The notes beneath the pieces are model-generated. The model ran no database searches and was not told the origin of the DNA. It saw only the letters and a list, made by a program, of their open reading frames with translations. Positions 1-11,420 of a stretch of 64,000 bases of DNA are shown here, in pieces. The position numbers and the translations under genes are program-made. Location of the stretch: positions 218,496,596 to 218,560,595 of the forward strand of contig NC_089824.1 of the NCBI RefSeq assembly GCF_035046505.1, in the 5' to 3' direction. Origin of the DNA: Tiliqua scincoides (Eukaryota; Chordata; Lepidosauria; Squamata; Scincidae). How positions within the stretch are numbered: position 1 is the stretch's first letter; each line of letters starts with the position of its first letter.

Positions 1-9
1 TTCTTCACG

Positions 10-132
10 TAATGACACAGGGCTGGAATGTACAAGCAGGTCCTAACCACCTGGTTTAAATATTACTAATGAAGGTAGTATTCAGCCCAAGCAGACAAGG
101 TTCAGTTTGGACATTCCAGCCCTGTGTCATTA
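10..132. mobile_element. Short foldback MITE, mariner-like
   Basis: The 22 bases at 10-31 are repeated exactly as the reverse complement at 111-132. This gives a 123-bp element whose outermost bases are TA on both sides, as expected for a Tc1/mariner-type target duplication. No coding capacity. The superfamily is inferred from the TA ends only. Confidence 0.6.
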
Positions 133-599
133 GGCAAGCCCAGGGGCAACACACCAAGGGGAGGGGGCAAAACTGAAGTGATGTGCTCTTGCTCCTTAAC
201 TTGGAACAAGCCACCCTCTGCAACCTCAGCCAAACCGACCCATAGCTTCTGTTATCAGTTGGAAAGAATCTTGAAACGCCCCATGCCTGGACTGGAGAGA
301 GGGCTGCTGAGGCACAGAAGAGACTGGGCAGGCTGGGCTCCAATATCAAGATGGCCTGAGAGGGACCAGACCAGACCAGAAGTTGAGGTGGGTCAGACGG
401 AGCCCCCAGATCACCAGTTGCCTATCCCTAGTTTAAAATGTAGATATGGCCCTAAGTTGCAAGCTCTTTGGAGATTTCTCCAGTCACTCTACCCTTGTGC
501 GAGGGGTTAATCTTTGCCCCAAGGTTTCCCTCTACATACAACTACTTCATCACTCTGAGTCATATGCTTGCCTGATCCCTCCCTCTGCTTGTGGGGGGG

Positions 600-778
600 G
601 GGTGAGGGTTGTAGCTCTGCCTGAGGAACAACCCAGAAGGTCCCAAGTTCAACCCCTAGTTTAGGCAGAAGGAAAATGCCTGCCTGAAATGGTGGATAGT
701 CAGCCTGTGCTGGCAAGACTGATCCATGTCAGGGGACCAGTGGTCCAACTCTGGACAAGGCAGCTCCTTGCAGTCTGT
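600..778 (+). mobile_element. tRNA-derived SINE (family with 'aaggcagctcctt' end)
   Basis: A B-box-like GTTCAACCCC lies at 647-656, after a degenerate A-box-like stretch near 611-625. The 3' part (about 670-775) has the usual reptile SINE wording 'gaccagtggtccaactctgg' and then 'aaggcagctcctt'. A copy of the same family lies at 46405-46570. Old and divergent. Confidence 0.5.
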
Positions 779-1227
779 GCAGCAAAAGCTTTGAGGAATT
801 AATGGCCAAGGAACTCATGCTGAAACTTCCCTGCCACAAACCCTGGTAGTATCTCCCAACTGTGCCTTGCAGGATTCAGGATTTCTTCAGGGCACCATCC
901 TTTCCCCCCCACAGTGAACAGCCACACAGTGCACAGGGGCTGCGAAGTGCACAGGGAGAACATGAAAGGAGGGCCCTACTTCCACCCCACTATCGTCCAG
1001 CAACTGGTACTCAGTGGCAGACGGCCGCTGCTGCACAGGAAGGTTCTGTTTAGCCATTGTGTGTTGCATCTGGTGTTACCCTATGCAAGGGAGGCCACCA
1101 GGATGCAGGTCTCTTGTTTTTCTTGTGTGCTCCCTTCGAATCTGGTGGGCCACTGTAGCAATCAATCACTACAGCAATCACTGTAGTTGACACAAAGAAG
1201 GACAAGGAGGCTAGGATAATAACAACC

Positions 1228-1565
1228 CCATTGACAACAACAACAGGTATTTATATACCGCCTTTCTTGGTCTTTATTCAAGGCGGTTTACATAGGCAGG
1301 CTTTATTAAATCCCTTATTAAATAGGGATTTTTACAATTTCAAAGAAGGTTCTTTCTTTCAAGAACGACTACATTCAAGGTGTTTCATTCCGATCTGGCT
1401 TCACATTCTGGCCTCCATCCTCCCACGCTCAGAGCAGATGGAATTGCTCCGCTTCAACTTGTCAGCTGCTCCAAGGTCGCCCAAACTGGCGACCTTGTGG
1501 ATGTTATCTTCCACAAGTAGAAGGAGGCTCTACTCTCTAGGCCAGACCTCCTGCCCTCTAGGATG
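1228..1565 (-). mobile_element. tRNA-derived SINE with 'rggcggtatataaata' tail, minus copy
   Basis: Read on the minus strand this matches the element at 27712-28147: a tRNA-like head at about 1565-1480 (A-box side 'ggtctggcctagagagtag'), a body with 'aatccctat..aataaggg', then 'aaaccgccttgaat' and 'ggcggtatataaatacctg' at the 3' end near 1245. Reliably the same family, older than the 27.7 kb copy. Confidence 0.65.
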
Positions 1566-2082
1566 CTCAGTTGAGTGCCAGGGGCGAAATGCCTGGACTC
1601 CTTTACTAAGCCCGCCCCTTAGCCTTTTATTGTCTCTCATTAACAATACAAAAGCAATGTCTAAGTTACCTTTCACCACTCCTCTTTCCCAGGCAGAAGA
1701 GTGCATTCCTTGCTTCTCTCTTATCTGCAACTCATGACTCATCCCTGTGTCTTTCCCAGCACAGGGCCTCAAGCCTTCCAACTTCTCATGACACAGAAGG
1801 CTTCCAAGGTTTTCTTCTGATGAGAAAGGAGAGAAGGGAGAAAAAGGAGGAGGGGGCAAGTGTTCTTGCACAGAAGCGTGGTGGTCATGTTTCATCAAAA
1901 GCTCTGAAACTCAGTGCCTGTGCACATTTACAGTGCTACAGGCCACTGTGAGATGCAGGGACTAGATGGGCCCCACTAACAGAATAGTGGGGTATTCTGT
2001 TGAAGTGCTTTCTTTTGTCTGTTCTGAATCTCTTGCCAGGCAGTGTCACTCACTGGATGACCTAGTAGTATGAAGGCACAAG

Positions 2083-2200
2083 CCTAACCAGGTCTACTCA
2101 GAAGTAAATCCTATTTTGTTCAATGGGGTTTACTCATTGGTGTGTGTGGTTAGTTGGAAACCACACTCATTGGAAAGTGTGGTTAGGATTGCAGCCTAAG
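2083..2200. repeat. Short palindromic MITE ('taaccaggtctactcagaagtaa')
   Basis: A short dispersed repeat with the signature 'tcctattttgttcaatgggg' and an end reading 'gtggttaggattgcagcc'. Related pieces occur near 18985-19075, 40635-40790, 58690-58760 and 61940-62040. It has no coding capacity. Confidence 0.5.
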
Positions 2201-2299
2201 AGAGTGAAACTTCCCTCTCTCTGCTTAGTCCACGTAGTAGTAGTAGTCCACATGCACAGTAGTGTGAACCTCTATCATGTTCCTACTTAGTCTCTTTTT

Positions 2300-2480
2300 T
2301 GCTAAATGAAAGAGCCCCATGCGCTTCAGCCACTCCTCATAGGGAAGCTGCTCCAGCCCCTGGTCATTTTACTTTCCCTCTTTAGCACCTTTTCTAGCTC
2401 TACAATATCCTTCTTGATATGAGACAACCAGAACTGTAGGCAGGAGTATGCAATAAGGCCTACTAGTTAAAATTGCTAAC
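2300..2480 (-). mobile_element. Old CR1/L2-type LINE fragment
   Basis: The minus strand resembles the end of a CR1-group reverse transcriptase ORF ('...catctcaaga.gga.attg.agagctag...'). It is the same protein region as the [16 protein letters not shown] segment of the younger CR1 at 32.3-33.6 kb, but strongly diverged. The RTE-like LINE at 2504 sits immediately next to it. Confidence 0.4.
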
Positions 2481-2503
2481 ATTATTATTTTTTTATCCGT
2501 TTC

Positions 2504-4344
2504 CAACCCTAGAAGAACTTCACATGGCCCTGGACTCCCTTGCCTTTGGCAAGGCACCTGGAAAAGACAGCATCCCTGCTGAAGTCCTAAAATGCTGCAA
2601 AGAGATCATCATCACTGAGCTGCATGAAATCCTCTTGATATGTCCTAAATGCTGCAAAGAGATCATCGTCACTGAGCTGCATGAAATCCTCTGTCTCTGC
2701 TGGAGAGAAGGTGGAGTACCTCAAGACATGAGGGATGCAAACATCATCACGCTGTACAAGAACAAAGGTGACAGGGGTGACTGCAACAACTACCGCGGCA
2801 TCTCTCTCCTTAGCGTTGTAGGAAAGTTGTTTGCCCGAGTTGCACTAAAGAGGCTCCAGGTACTTGCAGAGAGCGTCTATCCAGAATCGCAGTTTGGATT
2901 CCAAGCCAACAGGTCCACCACTGATATGGTATTCTCCCTTAGACAACTGCAGGAGAAATGCAGAGAACGACAGCCACTCTTTATAGCCTTCATAGATCTC
3001 ACAAGGCTTTTGACCTGGTCAGCAGAGACGGCCTCTTCAAGATTCTCCCCAAGATCGGATGTCCACCCAGGCTCCTCAGCATCATCAGATCTTTCCACAA
3101 GGACATGAAGGGCACTGTTGTCTTCGATGGCTCCACATCAGACCCTTTTGACATCCGAAGTGGAGTGAAGCAGGGCTGTGTCCTTGCACCAACCTTGTCT
3201 GGGATTTTCTTCATTGTCCTGCTGAAGCAGGCCTTTGGAACTGCAACAGAAGGCATCTATCTCCGGACCAGATCAGACGGAAAGCTCTTCAGCCTCTCCA
3301 GACTGAGAGCAAAATCCAAAGTCCAGCTGAAATGTCTGCGTGACTTCCTCTTTGCCGACGATGCAGCTGTCACTACCCACTCTGCCAAAGATCTCCAGCA
3401 GCTCATGGATCGTTTTAGCAAGGCCTGCCAAGATTTTGGACTGACAATCAGCCTGAAGAAAACACAGGTCATGGTTCAGGATGTGGACTCACCTCCCTGC
3501 ATTACAATCTCTGAGCATGAACTGGAGGTTGTCCATGACTTTGTGTACCTTGGCTCAATGATCTCCGACACTCTTTCTCTCGATACCGAGCTAAACAAGC
3601 GCATCGGTAAAGCAGCTACCACGTTTTCCAGACTCACAAAGAGAGTCTGGTCCAACAAGAAGCTGACGGAACATACCAAGATCCAGGTCTACAGAGCTTG
3701 CGTCCTGAGTACACTTCTGTACTGCAGCGAGTCATGGACTCTTCGCTCACAACAGGAGAGGAAACTGAGCGCTTTCCACATGCGCTGCCTCCGATGCATC
3801 CTCGGCATCACCTGGCAGGACAAAGTTCCAAACAACACAGTCCTGGAACGTGCTGGAATCCCTAGCATGTATTCACTGCTGAAACAGAGACGCCTGCTTT
3901 GGCTTCTTGGTCATGTCGTGAGAATGGATGATAGCCGGATCCCAAAGAATCTCCTCTATGGAGAACTCGTGCAAGGAAAGCGCCCTACAGGTAGACCACA
4001 GCTGCGATACAAGGACATCTGCAAGAGGGATCTGAAGGCCTTAGGGATGAACCTCAACAAGTGGGAAACCCTGGCCTCTGAGCGGCCCGCTTGGAGGCAG
4101 GCTGTGCAGCATGGCCTTTCCCAGTTTGAAGAGACACTTTGCCAACAGTCTGAGGCTAAGAGGCAAAGAAGGAAGGCCCATAGCCAGGGAGACAGACCAG
4201 GGACACACTACACTTGCTCCCAGTGTGGAAGAGATTGTCACTCCCGGATTGGCCTTTTCAGCCACACTAGACGCTGTGCCAGAACCACCTTTCAGAGCGC
4301 GATACCATAGTCTTTCGAGACTGAAGGTTGCCAATACAATACAA
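2504..4344 (+). mobile_element. RTE-like LINE, 5'-truncated, with perfect 20-bp target duplication
   Basis: A non-LTR retrotransposon with a reverse transcriptase frame. Motifs seen are NNYRGISLLSVVGKLFARV, QFGFQANRSTTDMVF, SGVKQGCVLAPTL and the catalytic FADD box at about 3350-3361. The C-terminus is a CxxC..H..C zinc-knuckle-like tail (about 4211-4275), with a stop at 4308-4310. The 5' end including the endonuclease is missing. The frame is broken near 3000, inside RT motif A: FIDLT ends one frame and AFDLVSRDG continues in the next, consistent with loss of one base. A 57-58-bp tandem duplication (2584-2635 and 2642-2692) repeats the KCCKEII..TELHEIL segment. Identical 20-bp flanks at 2484-2503 and 4345-4364 mark the target duplication, so the insertion is fairly young. 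The RTE/RTE-X clade is my best guess from the protein and the short tail. Confidence 0.85.
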
Positions 4345-4364
4345 ATTATTTTTTTATCCGTTTC

Positions 4365-5936
4365 TGTCCTGTGCCTTTGTGGGAGCTCAACAGGCAGACA
4401 TGAGCAGGTGACAATGTTTGGATCTTCAGGCAGCAAAGCTTCAGCTGCCCTGCCGATCTCTGTAGACTAAGCTGTTGTCAGGCACAAGAACACACTCATC
4501 TGAAGTTGCCCCCCCCCAAGCCCCAGCTAGTTGGCAACCCTTCTGCAAAGCGATGCTGACTCTGCATAGTTTCAGGCTGACCAAATAAGGGTTTGGCAGA
4601 GCAGGCAGCCGCTGTGTTGCTGACATTGAATAGACCCACGCAGTGGAAATTTATTAGGATGTTCAAATAAGGCCTCCATCAAGTAAACTGTAACATTTTG
4701 AAGATCTCAGTACTATATTGCTAAAAGCCTGCAGCCAAAGCATTAATTCCAACCCATATGTGAAGTTCCTGTCTCTTGGCCTCAGGAGCAGTTTTCCATC
4801 CACTTTCATGCCTCCCTAACTCTCCTCCTGACTCAGAGCCCACAATTTCTGAGACTTCACTGCTATGAGGTTTCTTTGGAGCCCCCTCTTGCCCTGGTAT
4901 TCCCTTCCCTCTGCCCAGTTCCTCAAGCCTCCGTTTCTTCCTGCTCTTCCTTCAGGTTCAACTTTCTTAAGTTTATTGCCTCTTCTATAATCTTCCTTCA
5001 GACTTCTCGGCTTCCTGCTCTTAGTCTCCCTATCTACCACGACTCTATTGGTATTGGCAACCTTCAGTCTCGAAAGACAACTGAATATGGCTTTGAACAA
5101 CTGAGCATTCCAAGCCATGAGTCAGTGGAATCAGAGGCTTAATTGCCACCAGTACAATATAGGATGGATGGAGATTCGGGAAGGAATTATTCTTCTAAAG
5201 AAATTAGGCAGCTGCCTTTGCCTCCCTGTTCCCTAAGCAAACTTGGGCAAATTCAATTTCATTTTAATTTTTTGGTAACAAACAATGAGATCTTCAGCAA
5301 ATGCATTTGGGGGCGATGGGATAGGATGAAGTTTGGAGTCAGTCTTTCCAGTACTTTTATGCCCTTGGCCATGAGACTGCTGTGGCTTTTTCTGCCTTGG
5401 TTACTAAGGGAACAGAGAGGCTGCCATCCCAATTGTTATCAACACCGCCCATCAACAGCCTCCAAGGAGAGTTGCCTGGAATGAACTCTTGGTTTGGCTG
5501 AAAGACAATGCAATTATGTAAGAGACAACTTACCCTTAAAAGTAAGGTTTACGTTATGATCTTCATTCCATTTTGTCTCCGGAGTGCACTCAGTCACACA
5601 GCTCCGCCACTGAATTCAGATAGCACATTTGATTGCAAAAATCTCATTGCTTCTGGATGAACTTATGCCCTGATTTTTAAATTACTCTTTCTCACAATCT
5701 GTTCATTATTTGGAGCCAAGATTTAATCCTTTCTAGCAATCCAAAACATTCAATCTTTGTAAAACCCAACATTTCTTCTATCCAGTATATGTCTATAAAT
5801 TGTAAAAACCCCACCCTTCAGAATGTTAGTGCATTTCACATAATATGCAATTTAAAAAGAGAAAAAAAAACTAGCTTTCAACAAGCATTCAACAAGGAGT
5901 TGCAGCCAATCTCGACTCTGACAAGTGTGTCTTGAC
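4365..5936. other. Intergenic, no gene seen; one RTE tail scrap
   Basis: I see no supported gene. A scrap of the RTE 3' end, minus orientation ('ggtattggcaacctt..agtctcgaaagac'), lies at about 5050-5086. The rest is AT-rich unique-looking sequence with short poly-C runs. Confidence 0.5.
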
Positions 5937-6343
5937 CAGTAGTTCCCAAACTTTTTAGCTCTGGGACTCACTTTTTACTCTATCTGGACCTACCTAGGTT
6001 TACCAGACTTTTAAAAAAGGAGATCTAGAAAGAAATATTGTATTCATTTATTTCAAAGTAATAATAACCACAAAAAAAGAGTCAAACAAACATTTATCTC
6101 TCTCTATTTACACATGCTTGCAAACTTCAGGAGCTCAGCTCCTTGCAGGGCAATTAGCAGCAATCTAGCAAACTGCAGGAACTGAGCTCTTTGCAGGGTA
6201 ATTCGTAACTACAGTATCTGATTTTTGAATAGCCTCAGGGCTTGAGGCAATTAGTTATCTGATCTTTCCATCATCCTTTGAAGACCCACCAAAAATAGGT
6301 CACAACCCACCAGTGGGTAGAATCCAGAGTTTGGAAACCACTG
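5937..6343. mobile_element. Non-autonomous hAT-type transposon
   Basis: The ends are inverted: 'cagtagttcccaaactttt' on the left and 'agtttggaaaccactg' on the right, the CAGNGNTTCCCAAACT form typical of hAT elements. The interior has 'gacccaccaaaa' and 'cccaccagtgggt' near the right end. No transposase frame. The flanking 8 bases do not match, so it is old or partly rearranged. Confidence 0.65.
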
Positions 6344-7667
6344 ATTTAGATGTGTGATGTTTTCATGTCATATTCACACTTTACATTGTGGTGTACACTT
6401 TCAAAATCTTAAGCCCCCCCCCCCCAAATCAAACCATATGAAGAGACTTTCAAGGGGCCATGTTGCCCCAATCCAGGCCTGTATAGACAGTATTCTAGAG
6501 GTGGGTAGGCAACTATTTTTTCAGCGTGGGCAATTATGTCCGCTATATATACTGGTGTGCAAAATGAAAGGATAAGTATGGAGAAACATCAAAGACCTGT
6601 AAATGTCAGGGTGGGCAACGCCCACCCTGGCCCCCCTCCAGCTATGGCCCTGCCCCAATCAGTACCAGGAAGTGCAAACTGGAAGTATTTTTCCTGTTGC
6701 AGGGACTGAGATCTGCAGAGTCAGGTGTTTGCTGAAGTCACCAGGCTGGGCTAGATGAAGCTTTGTTCTTGCCCAGCAAGGCAGTTCTGGGGGTTTCCTG
6801 TTCTGCCTCTTTTCAGCTGTCGGCTTGGCAGACGATACTTCCAGCTTATCACCATTCCTCCTAGTCTTTCTTCTTTCTCCTTTTTCCAAGGACGGAGGGC
6901 CATGACATTTGTCACAGAATTATTTCAGTTGCTTCCGTTTAATGTGATGCCCACTGAAAGACACACAAAACGGACACAAAACTTGCCTGGCAACCAGCTG
7001 AGCTTTACATTAAAGGAAAGGTCAAATGCTTCTGCCAGCCAGCCAGGCCAAGCTGCCCAAAATGGCTGCGTTCTGCTCTCATAAAAGGCAGCAGCAGTGC
7101 GTTTGTTTAGCCACCCAAAGCCACATCTGTCAGGCAGGCCTATTTATCTGTTGCCAAACCAGACACAGCCAGAGAGCAAAAAGGCCCCCTTTGTGTAACT
7201 CATCTTAGTTTCTCCCCCCCCCCCCCCGTGAGCAAAGGCCTGCATCAGCCAAGTTTTTAGCCCCCTCTGCTGGGAGGAAGGATGACAATGTCTGCAAAGT
7301 ACACATCAGGTGTGCACATGGGGGGAGACTGGCAAAGACTGTCCTCAACTTCTCATGGGGATGAAATGTCATTTCCAAGCTCCTGCTTTTGAAACCAAGC
7401 ACTAGAGACCGGGATGGTGCCAATAGGATGACAAGGGAAGCTTGAATGTTGACAGGATGTGGTACTTGGATGAGCTCATCCACATACCAGCTACTAACAC
7501 CTACTCACACCTGATCAGAATAAAAAGCTCCAGGCTGGGAGAAGGCCCACCCTGGAGGTGAGAAAGGAGAAATAACTTGCAGAGGCAGAAAAAAACTAAA
7601 GGCACACCATCACTGTTTTTATTGGCACTTTCAGACTAGGAACCAGCATTACCATCCAAAGAGTATC
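6344..7667. other. Intergenic, no gene seen
   Basis: Contains poly-C tracts at about 6415-6425 and 7207-7227 and no frame I can relate to a protein. A short stretch at 6600-6660 resembles an old dispersed repeat. Confidence 0.4.
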
Positions 7668-8003
7668 CAAAGGTTCTCAAACTTTTAGCACTGGGATCTA
7701 CTTTTTAGAATGAGAATGTCAAGACCCACCAGAAGTTATGTCATGCCCGGAAGTGACATCAAGCAGGGAAAATTTTTAACAATCCTGGGCTGCAATCCCA
7801 TCCACACATACCCACGAGTAAGCCCCATTGACTAACATATACAGAGTAGCCTGTTAAAAGTACAGATCTGTATTTCCCCAAATTCAGTTACATACCAAGG
7901 TAGCATCAAATCTAATAGATTAAAATAAAATATTGAAATGAATGACATGAAATTGGTTCGCGACCCACCTAGTGGGTCCTGACCCACAGTTTGAGAAACA
8001 CTG
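7668..8003. mobile_element. Non-autonomous hAT-type transposon
   Basis: Left end 'caaaggttctcaaactttt', right end 'acagtttgagaaacactg'. The 'gacccacctagtgggtc' motif near the right end links it to the 5937-6343 family. An insert or homologous stretch 'aagccccattgact' lies inside. It has no coding capacity. Confidence 0.6.
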
Positions 8004-8057
8004 ATCTAGGCTTTACACCACAGAGAAGCCAAAGTCTACAGCATCATTGCTCTATTC

Positions 8058-8426
8058 CAGGGTGGCCAAATACACTTAATGTAAGAAACAAACATGATAA
8101 ACTTCAGATGTTTGAGAGCCGTAATATTTAAGAAGCATTTAAATTTTAAATATATTTACTCACCATCAACATTAAGCCATTTTTTGCCCAATGTTGCATA
8201 TATGCAACAGGGATAAAATGAGTACATCTTTGGGCTGGGCAGAAATGGGTTAAACGTGTGTTTTAATCCAGTGGACTCTCAGTTTATACCTGGTAAATAA
8301 TCATAATTCTTGAAAATATTTGATTTTCTTTTTATATTGTGATGCAAAAAGAAGCTTAGCCAACATATTTCCAAGATATGTCAAAGAGCTGCACATGGCT
8401 TATGTGTTGTGGTTTGGCCACCCCTG
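8058..8426. mobile_element. Non-autonomous hAT-type transposon with 8-bp target duplication
   Basis: The ends are inverted: 'cagggtggccaaa' and 'tttggccacccctg'. They are flanked by ctctattc (8050-8057) and ctctatcc (8427-8434), an 8-bp duplication with one mismatch, as hAT transposases make. Length 369 bp, no transposase. Confidence 0.75.
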
Positions 8427-9245
8427 CTCTATCCATATCTTGGAATCACAGTCAATGGCAGCTTTCAATTTTTACTGAACAATCATTGCTGTGGAGTTTT
8501 GTAGTCTGGCAAAAAAAAATTCCAGGTGTACACAGCCCATATTATATGTGCTCATTAACTGTCTGGCTCCTTCATATGGTCCCATTATGGAATGATAGTT
8601 GCTCAGCAAAGAGAGCTAAGTACTCTGGTGTGCTAAAGAGCAACTGAACCCATTCTCAGTGCAAACACCTTTGATGGAGCTGGCGTGTCTGTCTGGAGGA
8701 GACTTGTGCTGCCACGTTGACATTAATGGTAGAACAGATATCGACCCTTTCGCCAGCCATCTGTTCGGCTACCATTGACCATGTCATTAACCTACTTGGC
8801 AAGAGGGATGCTCAGCAGATTATATGCATTAAGTGTGACTCGCTGAACATAGTGGCAGAAGGCAACCTCCATCCCCCCTCACAGGCCAGCTCTGTCAAGA
8901 AGGAAATACACTACCAAGCACATGGAGGCCAGAAACATGAAGCTGTCTTACATCAAGAGCCACACCAGTCCATCTAGCTCAGAGTTGTTAACCCTGACTA
9001 GCTGTGGCTCCAGACACTGTTTCCTCCCAGTCTTCAAACTGGACCTCTCAATGGACGTTACAAAAAATACGATCAAGGGAGTTGGTACTTCTCTCTGAGG
9101 AAAGGTATTAGTCTTTAGGGGTTTTAGAAAAAAAAGATAACTGAGAATGTAATATAAGTGTATAAAATTACACACGTCAACAGAAATTTTTCTCCTTGTC
9201 CCCTAATACTAAAAGTGGGGGGGGGGGTCACACCAAGAGAATAAC
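8427..9245. other. Intergenic, no gene seen
   Basis: No coding or repeat structure that I can name. There is a poly-G run at about 9217-9226. Confidence 0.4.
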
Positions 9246-9749
9246 AGTCCGATCCTGAGTTGCCTGGCACACAGGGCTACAGTGGTGCCAAAAATGGCTG
9301 CCGCCACATCCTGCATGCTCCGAGCAGCTGCCGGCAGCTCCTCAGGAGAAGCGGACTTCTGTCCCTTTCCCCCAGATAAAGAGAGTAGCCCCACAATGGG
9401 GCTACTCAATTCACTGCCAACCCAAAGGCTGGTGGTGAATCAAGGACCTCCATGCTGGGCAGTGAGCCCAATGAGCAAAGCTCCAGTTGTCCTGCCTCCC
9501 TCTCTCCCCACTCCCTCCGCCTGCCTCCCCCTCCCCCCAAACCTCCACTTACCTCTCTGCTGCTCAGTGGTCTACGTGACCACAGAGTGGTGGAGCTCTG
9601 GTGGCCGCCTGGCGGTAGCCCAGTGCCAGCCAGTGCTGGGCTACCACTGGTACTCGCCTGGCAGTAGGGCCCGCAAACGTGCCTTATGGCATGTTTGCGA
9701 TAGTTCGCGCAGGTGGTAAGCCAGAGTGCACTGTTCAGAATTGGGCCCT
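9246..9749. mobile_element. MITE family F, about 500 bp
   Basis: Ends read 'cagtccgatcctgag' and 'tcagaattgggcccta', imperfect inverted repeats. The interior is GC-rich with 'agtagccccacaatggggctact' as an internal palindrome. Related copies are at 46589-46960, 51674-52168 and 56615-57132. No coding capacity. The superfamily is not determined. Confidence 0.6.
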
Positions 9750-9992
9750 AAATTGACAGTAGATTCAGGATAATTTTTTAAAAAAATTCCAGTCTCTTTA
9801 TTATAATAAAAAGAAAAAAAGAAAAGAAAACACAATAAAATGAAAAGAAAAACAAACATTATAAATACACAAAAAGTACAGAAAAAATATCTCTAATAGT
9901 GTAGCATGGGCAAAGTTGAATATTCAAATTGTTTACAACTTTATATCTTAATCTAAATTTCCACCCATATATACATTATATCTCCAAGAGCT

Positions 9993-10441
9993 GTTGGCAT
10001 CCTTCAGTCTCGGAAGACCATGGTGTCACGCTCTGAATGGTGTTTCTGGAACAGAGTGTCCTCTCCAGTGCGCGAAGCCTGGGTAAAGTAGGTATGGAGG
10101 ACAGGCTGTTACCCATGCAGCAAATCCCCCCTCTCCACGTCGCTGAAATGGTCCAATGGAAAGGCAGAGGCCAATACGGTTGGTTCCAGCGGCGTCGCAG
10201 GAGTTGCCAGAACGTGACTGTGTTCAGCCATGAACTGCCTCAGGGACTCCGACTCCGGATTTTGCCTCAAGGTTGACTCCTGAAGCCTTTTCCACAACTG
10301 GATGTAGCCACAAGGCAGTGGAGGTTTGGGATCAGAGTTTTCCTTCTCTCAGATGAGCTGCCTTCCCAGGCTGACGAGTCCCATCTGCCCGGTGGCTGTT
10401 TAGTCGCCTCTTACGACAAGTACAGCCAAACTGAGGGCCTG
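9993..10441 (-). mobile_element. Non-autonomous retroposon with RTE-derived tail and 12-bp target duplication
   Basis: Flanked by the same 12 bases, tctccaagagct, at 9981-9992 and 10442-10453. The minus strand starts 'caggccctcagtttggctg' and has no reverse transcriptase. Its last roughly 58 bases ('cattcagagcgtgac..ggtcttccgagactgaagg') match the 3' end of the RTE-like LINE here, including its last codons. It is a 449-bp unit that very likely used the RTE machinery in trans. The roughly 390-bp body could be an RTE 5' region or an unrelated sequence; I cannot decide between these. Confidence 0.75.
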
Positions 10442-10453
10442 TCTCCAAGAGCT

Positions 10454-11191
10454 CCTCCTCTTATTATAAGTGTTCCATTTTAGATTATTTCAGATTATCT
10501 TTCTCTATTCCTTTCAATCTAATCTTTTTTTTTAAGGTAGTATGTACTTGCATTGCTGGGACAGTCTCGTAACACGAAATCAGTTGCTGCCATGGCCAAG
10601 ATGGCTTTAAACTGGAATTAAACCAGAAGTTCCCGTGTTTCCCTTTCATGGCACCCTTAGTGCATCAATAATATCTTCATAGTGCCCATAAGCTAAAAGA
10701 AATAAATACCTGAAAAATACCTGTTTCACTTGAAAATTTAAAGCATCCTGCAGCATCCTTGTGAGTTCACTGTTGTGCCTTGGGGCACTACAGCACACCG
10801 TCTGGGAACCATAGGATTGGAAAATTTTTTGGAGCCCAGATCCACTGAAATCTCTGACTATGGAATCGCCAGCAATGGAATTGTGGATGGAGCTTACTGG
10901 TGTAATTAGCAGTGTATCTGAACCAAGCCACAAGATCAAACAAGTTCCTCTAAGAAGCATTAAGGCAGCACCCCCCACAGCATACTAGTTAGGGAGTAAG
11001 CCCCATTGAAGTCAATAGGCTTCCTTCCTATTAAACAGATTGGCAAGCTTGCAATTGGGAGTAAGCCCCACTCAATGCAAGTGGGGAGTAAGCCCCACTC
11101 AATGAACTTAGGCCCCTAGGCTTGCAAACCCTGCTTGCTTCAGTGGCGCCTCTACCCTAGAGCATGGCCTTAAGATTCTCAAGGCAGCAGC
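10454..11191. other. Intergenic, repeat scraps only
   Basis: Contains a short hAT-like piece near 10750-10830 ('gtgccttggggcac') and a MITE of the 'agtaagccccattga' type with internally repeated units at 10985-11110. No gene seen. Confidence 0.4.
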
Positions 11192-11335
11192 CAGTGGCAT
11201 AGCTAGAGGGGGTGCAAAGCACTAAGTTTCACAGGGAGCCTTGTTGTGCAAGCAGTTCCTCCCCCTCCAAGCCATTCTGGGCAGGAGGGAGCAAAACAGA
11301 GGCAGTAGGAAAATGGGGAAAGGGAGACCTTCCTC
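11192..11335. mobile_element. hAT family G ('cagtggcgtagcta'), left part
   Basis: Begins 'cagtggcatagctagaggg' then 'gtgcaaagcactaag', as in the complete copy at 63033-63278. The right end is not found, so this copy is truncated. Confidence 0.6.
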
Positions 11336-11420
11336 GCCTCAAGCCAAAATAGCAGCTTTTCAAGCATTGTACACTTAAAAAGTTTAACACAGCAAAAGCC
11401 ACCAGCATCTCTTAGCACTA

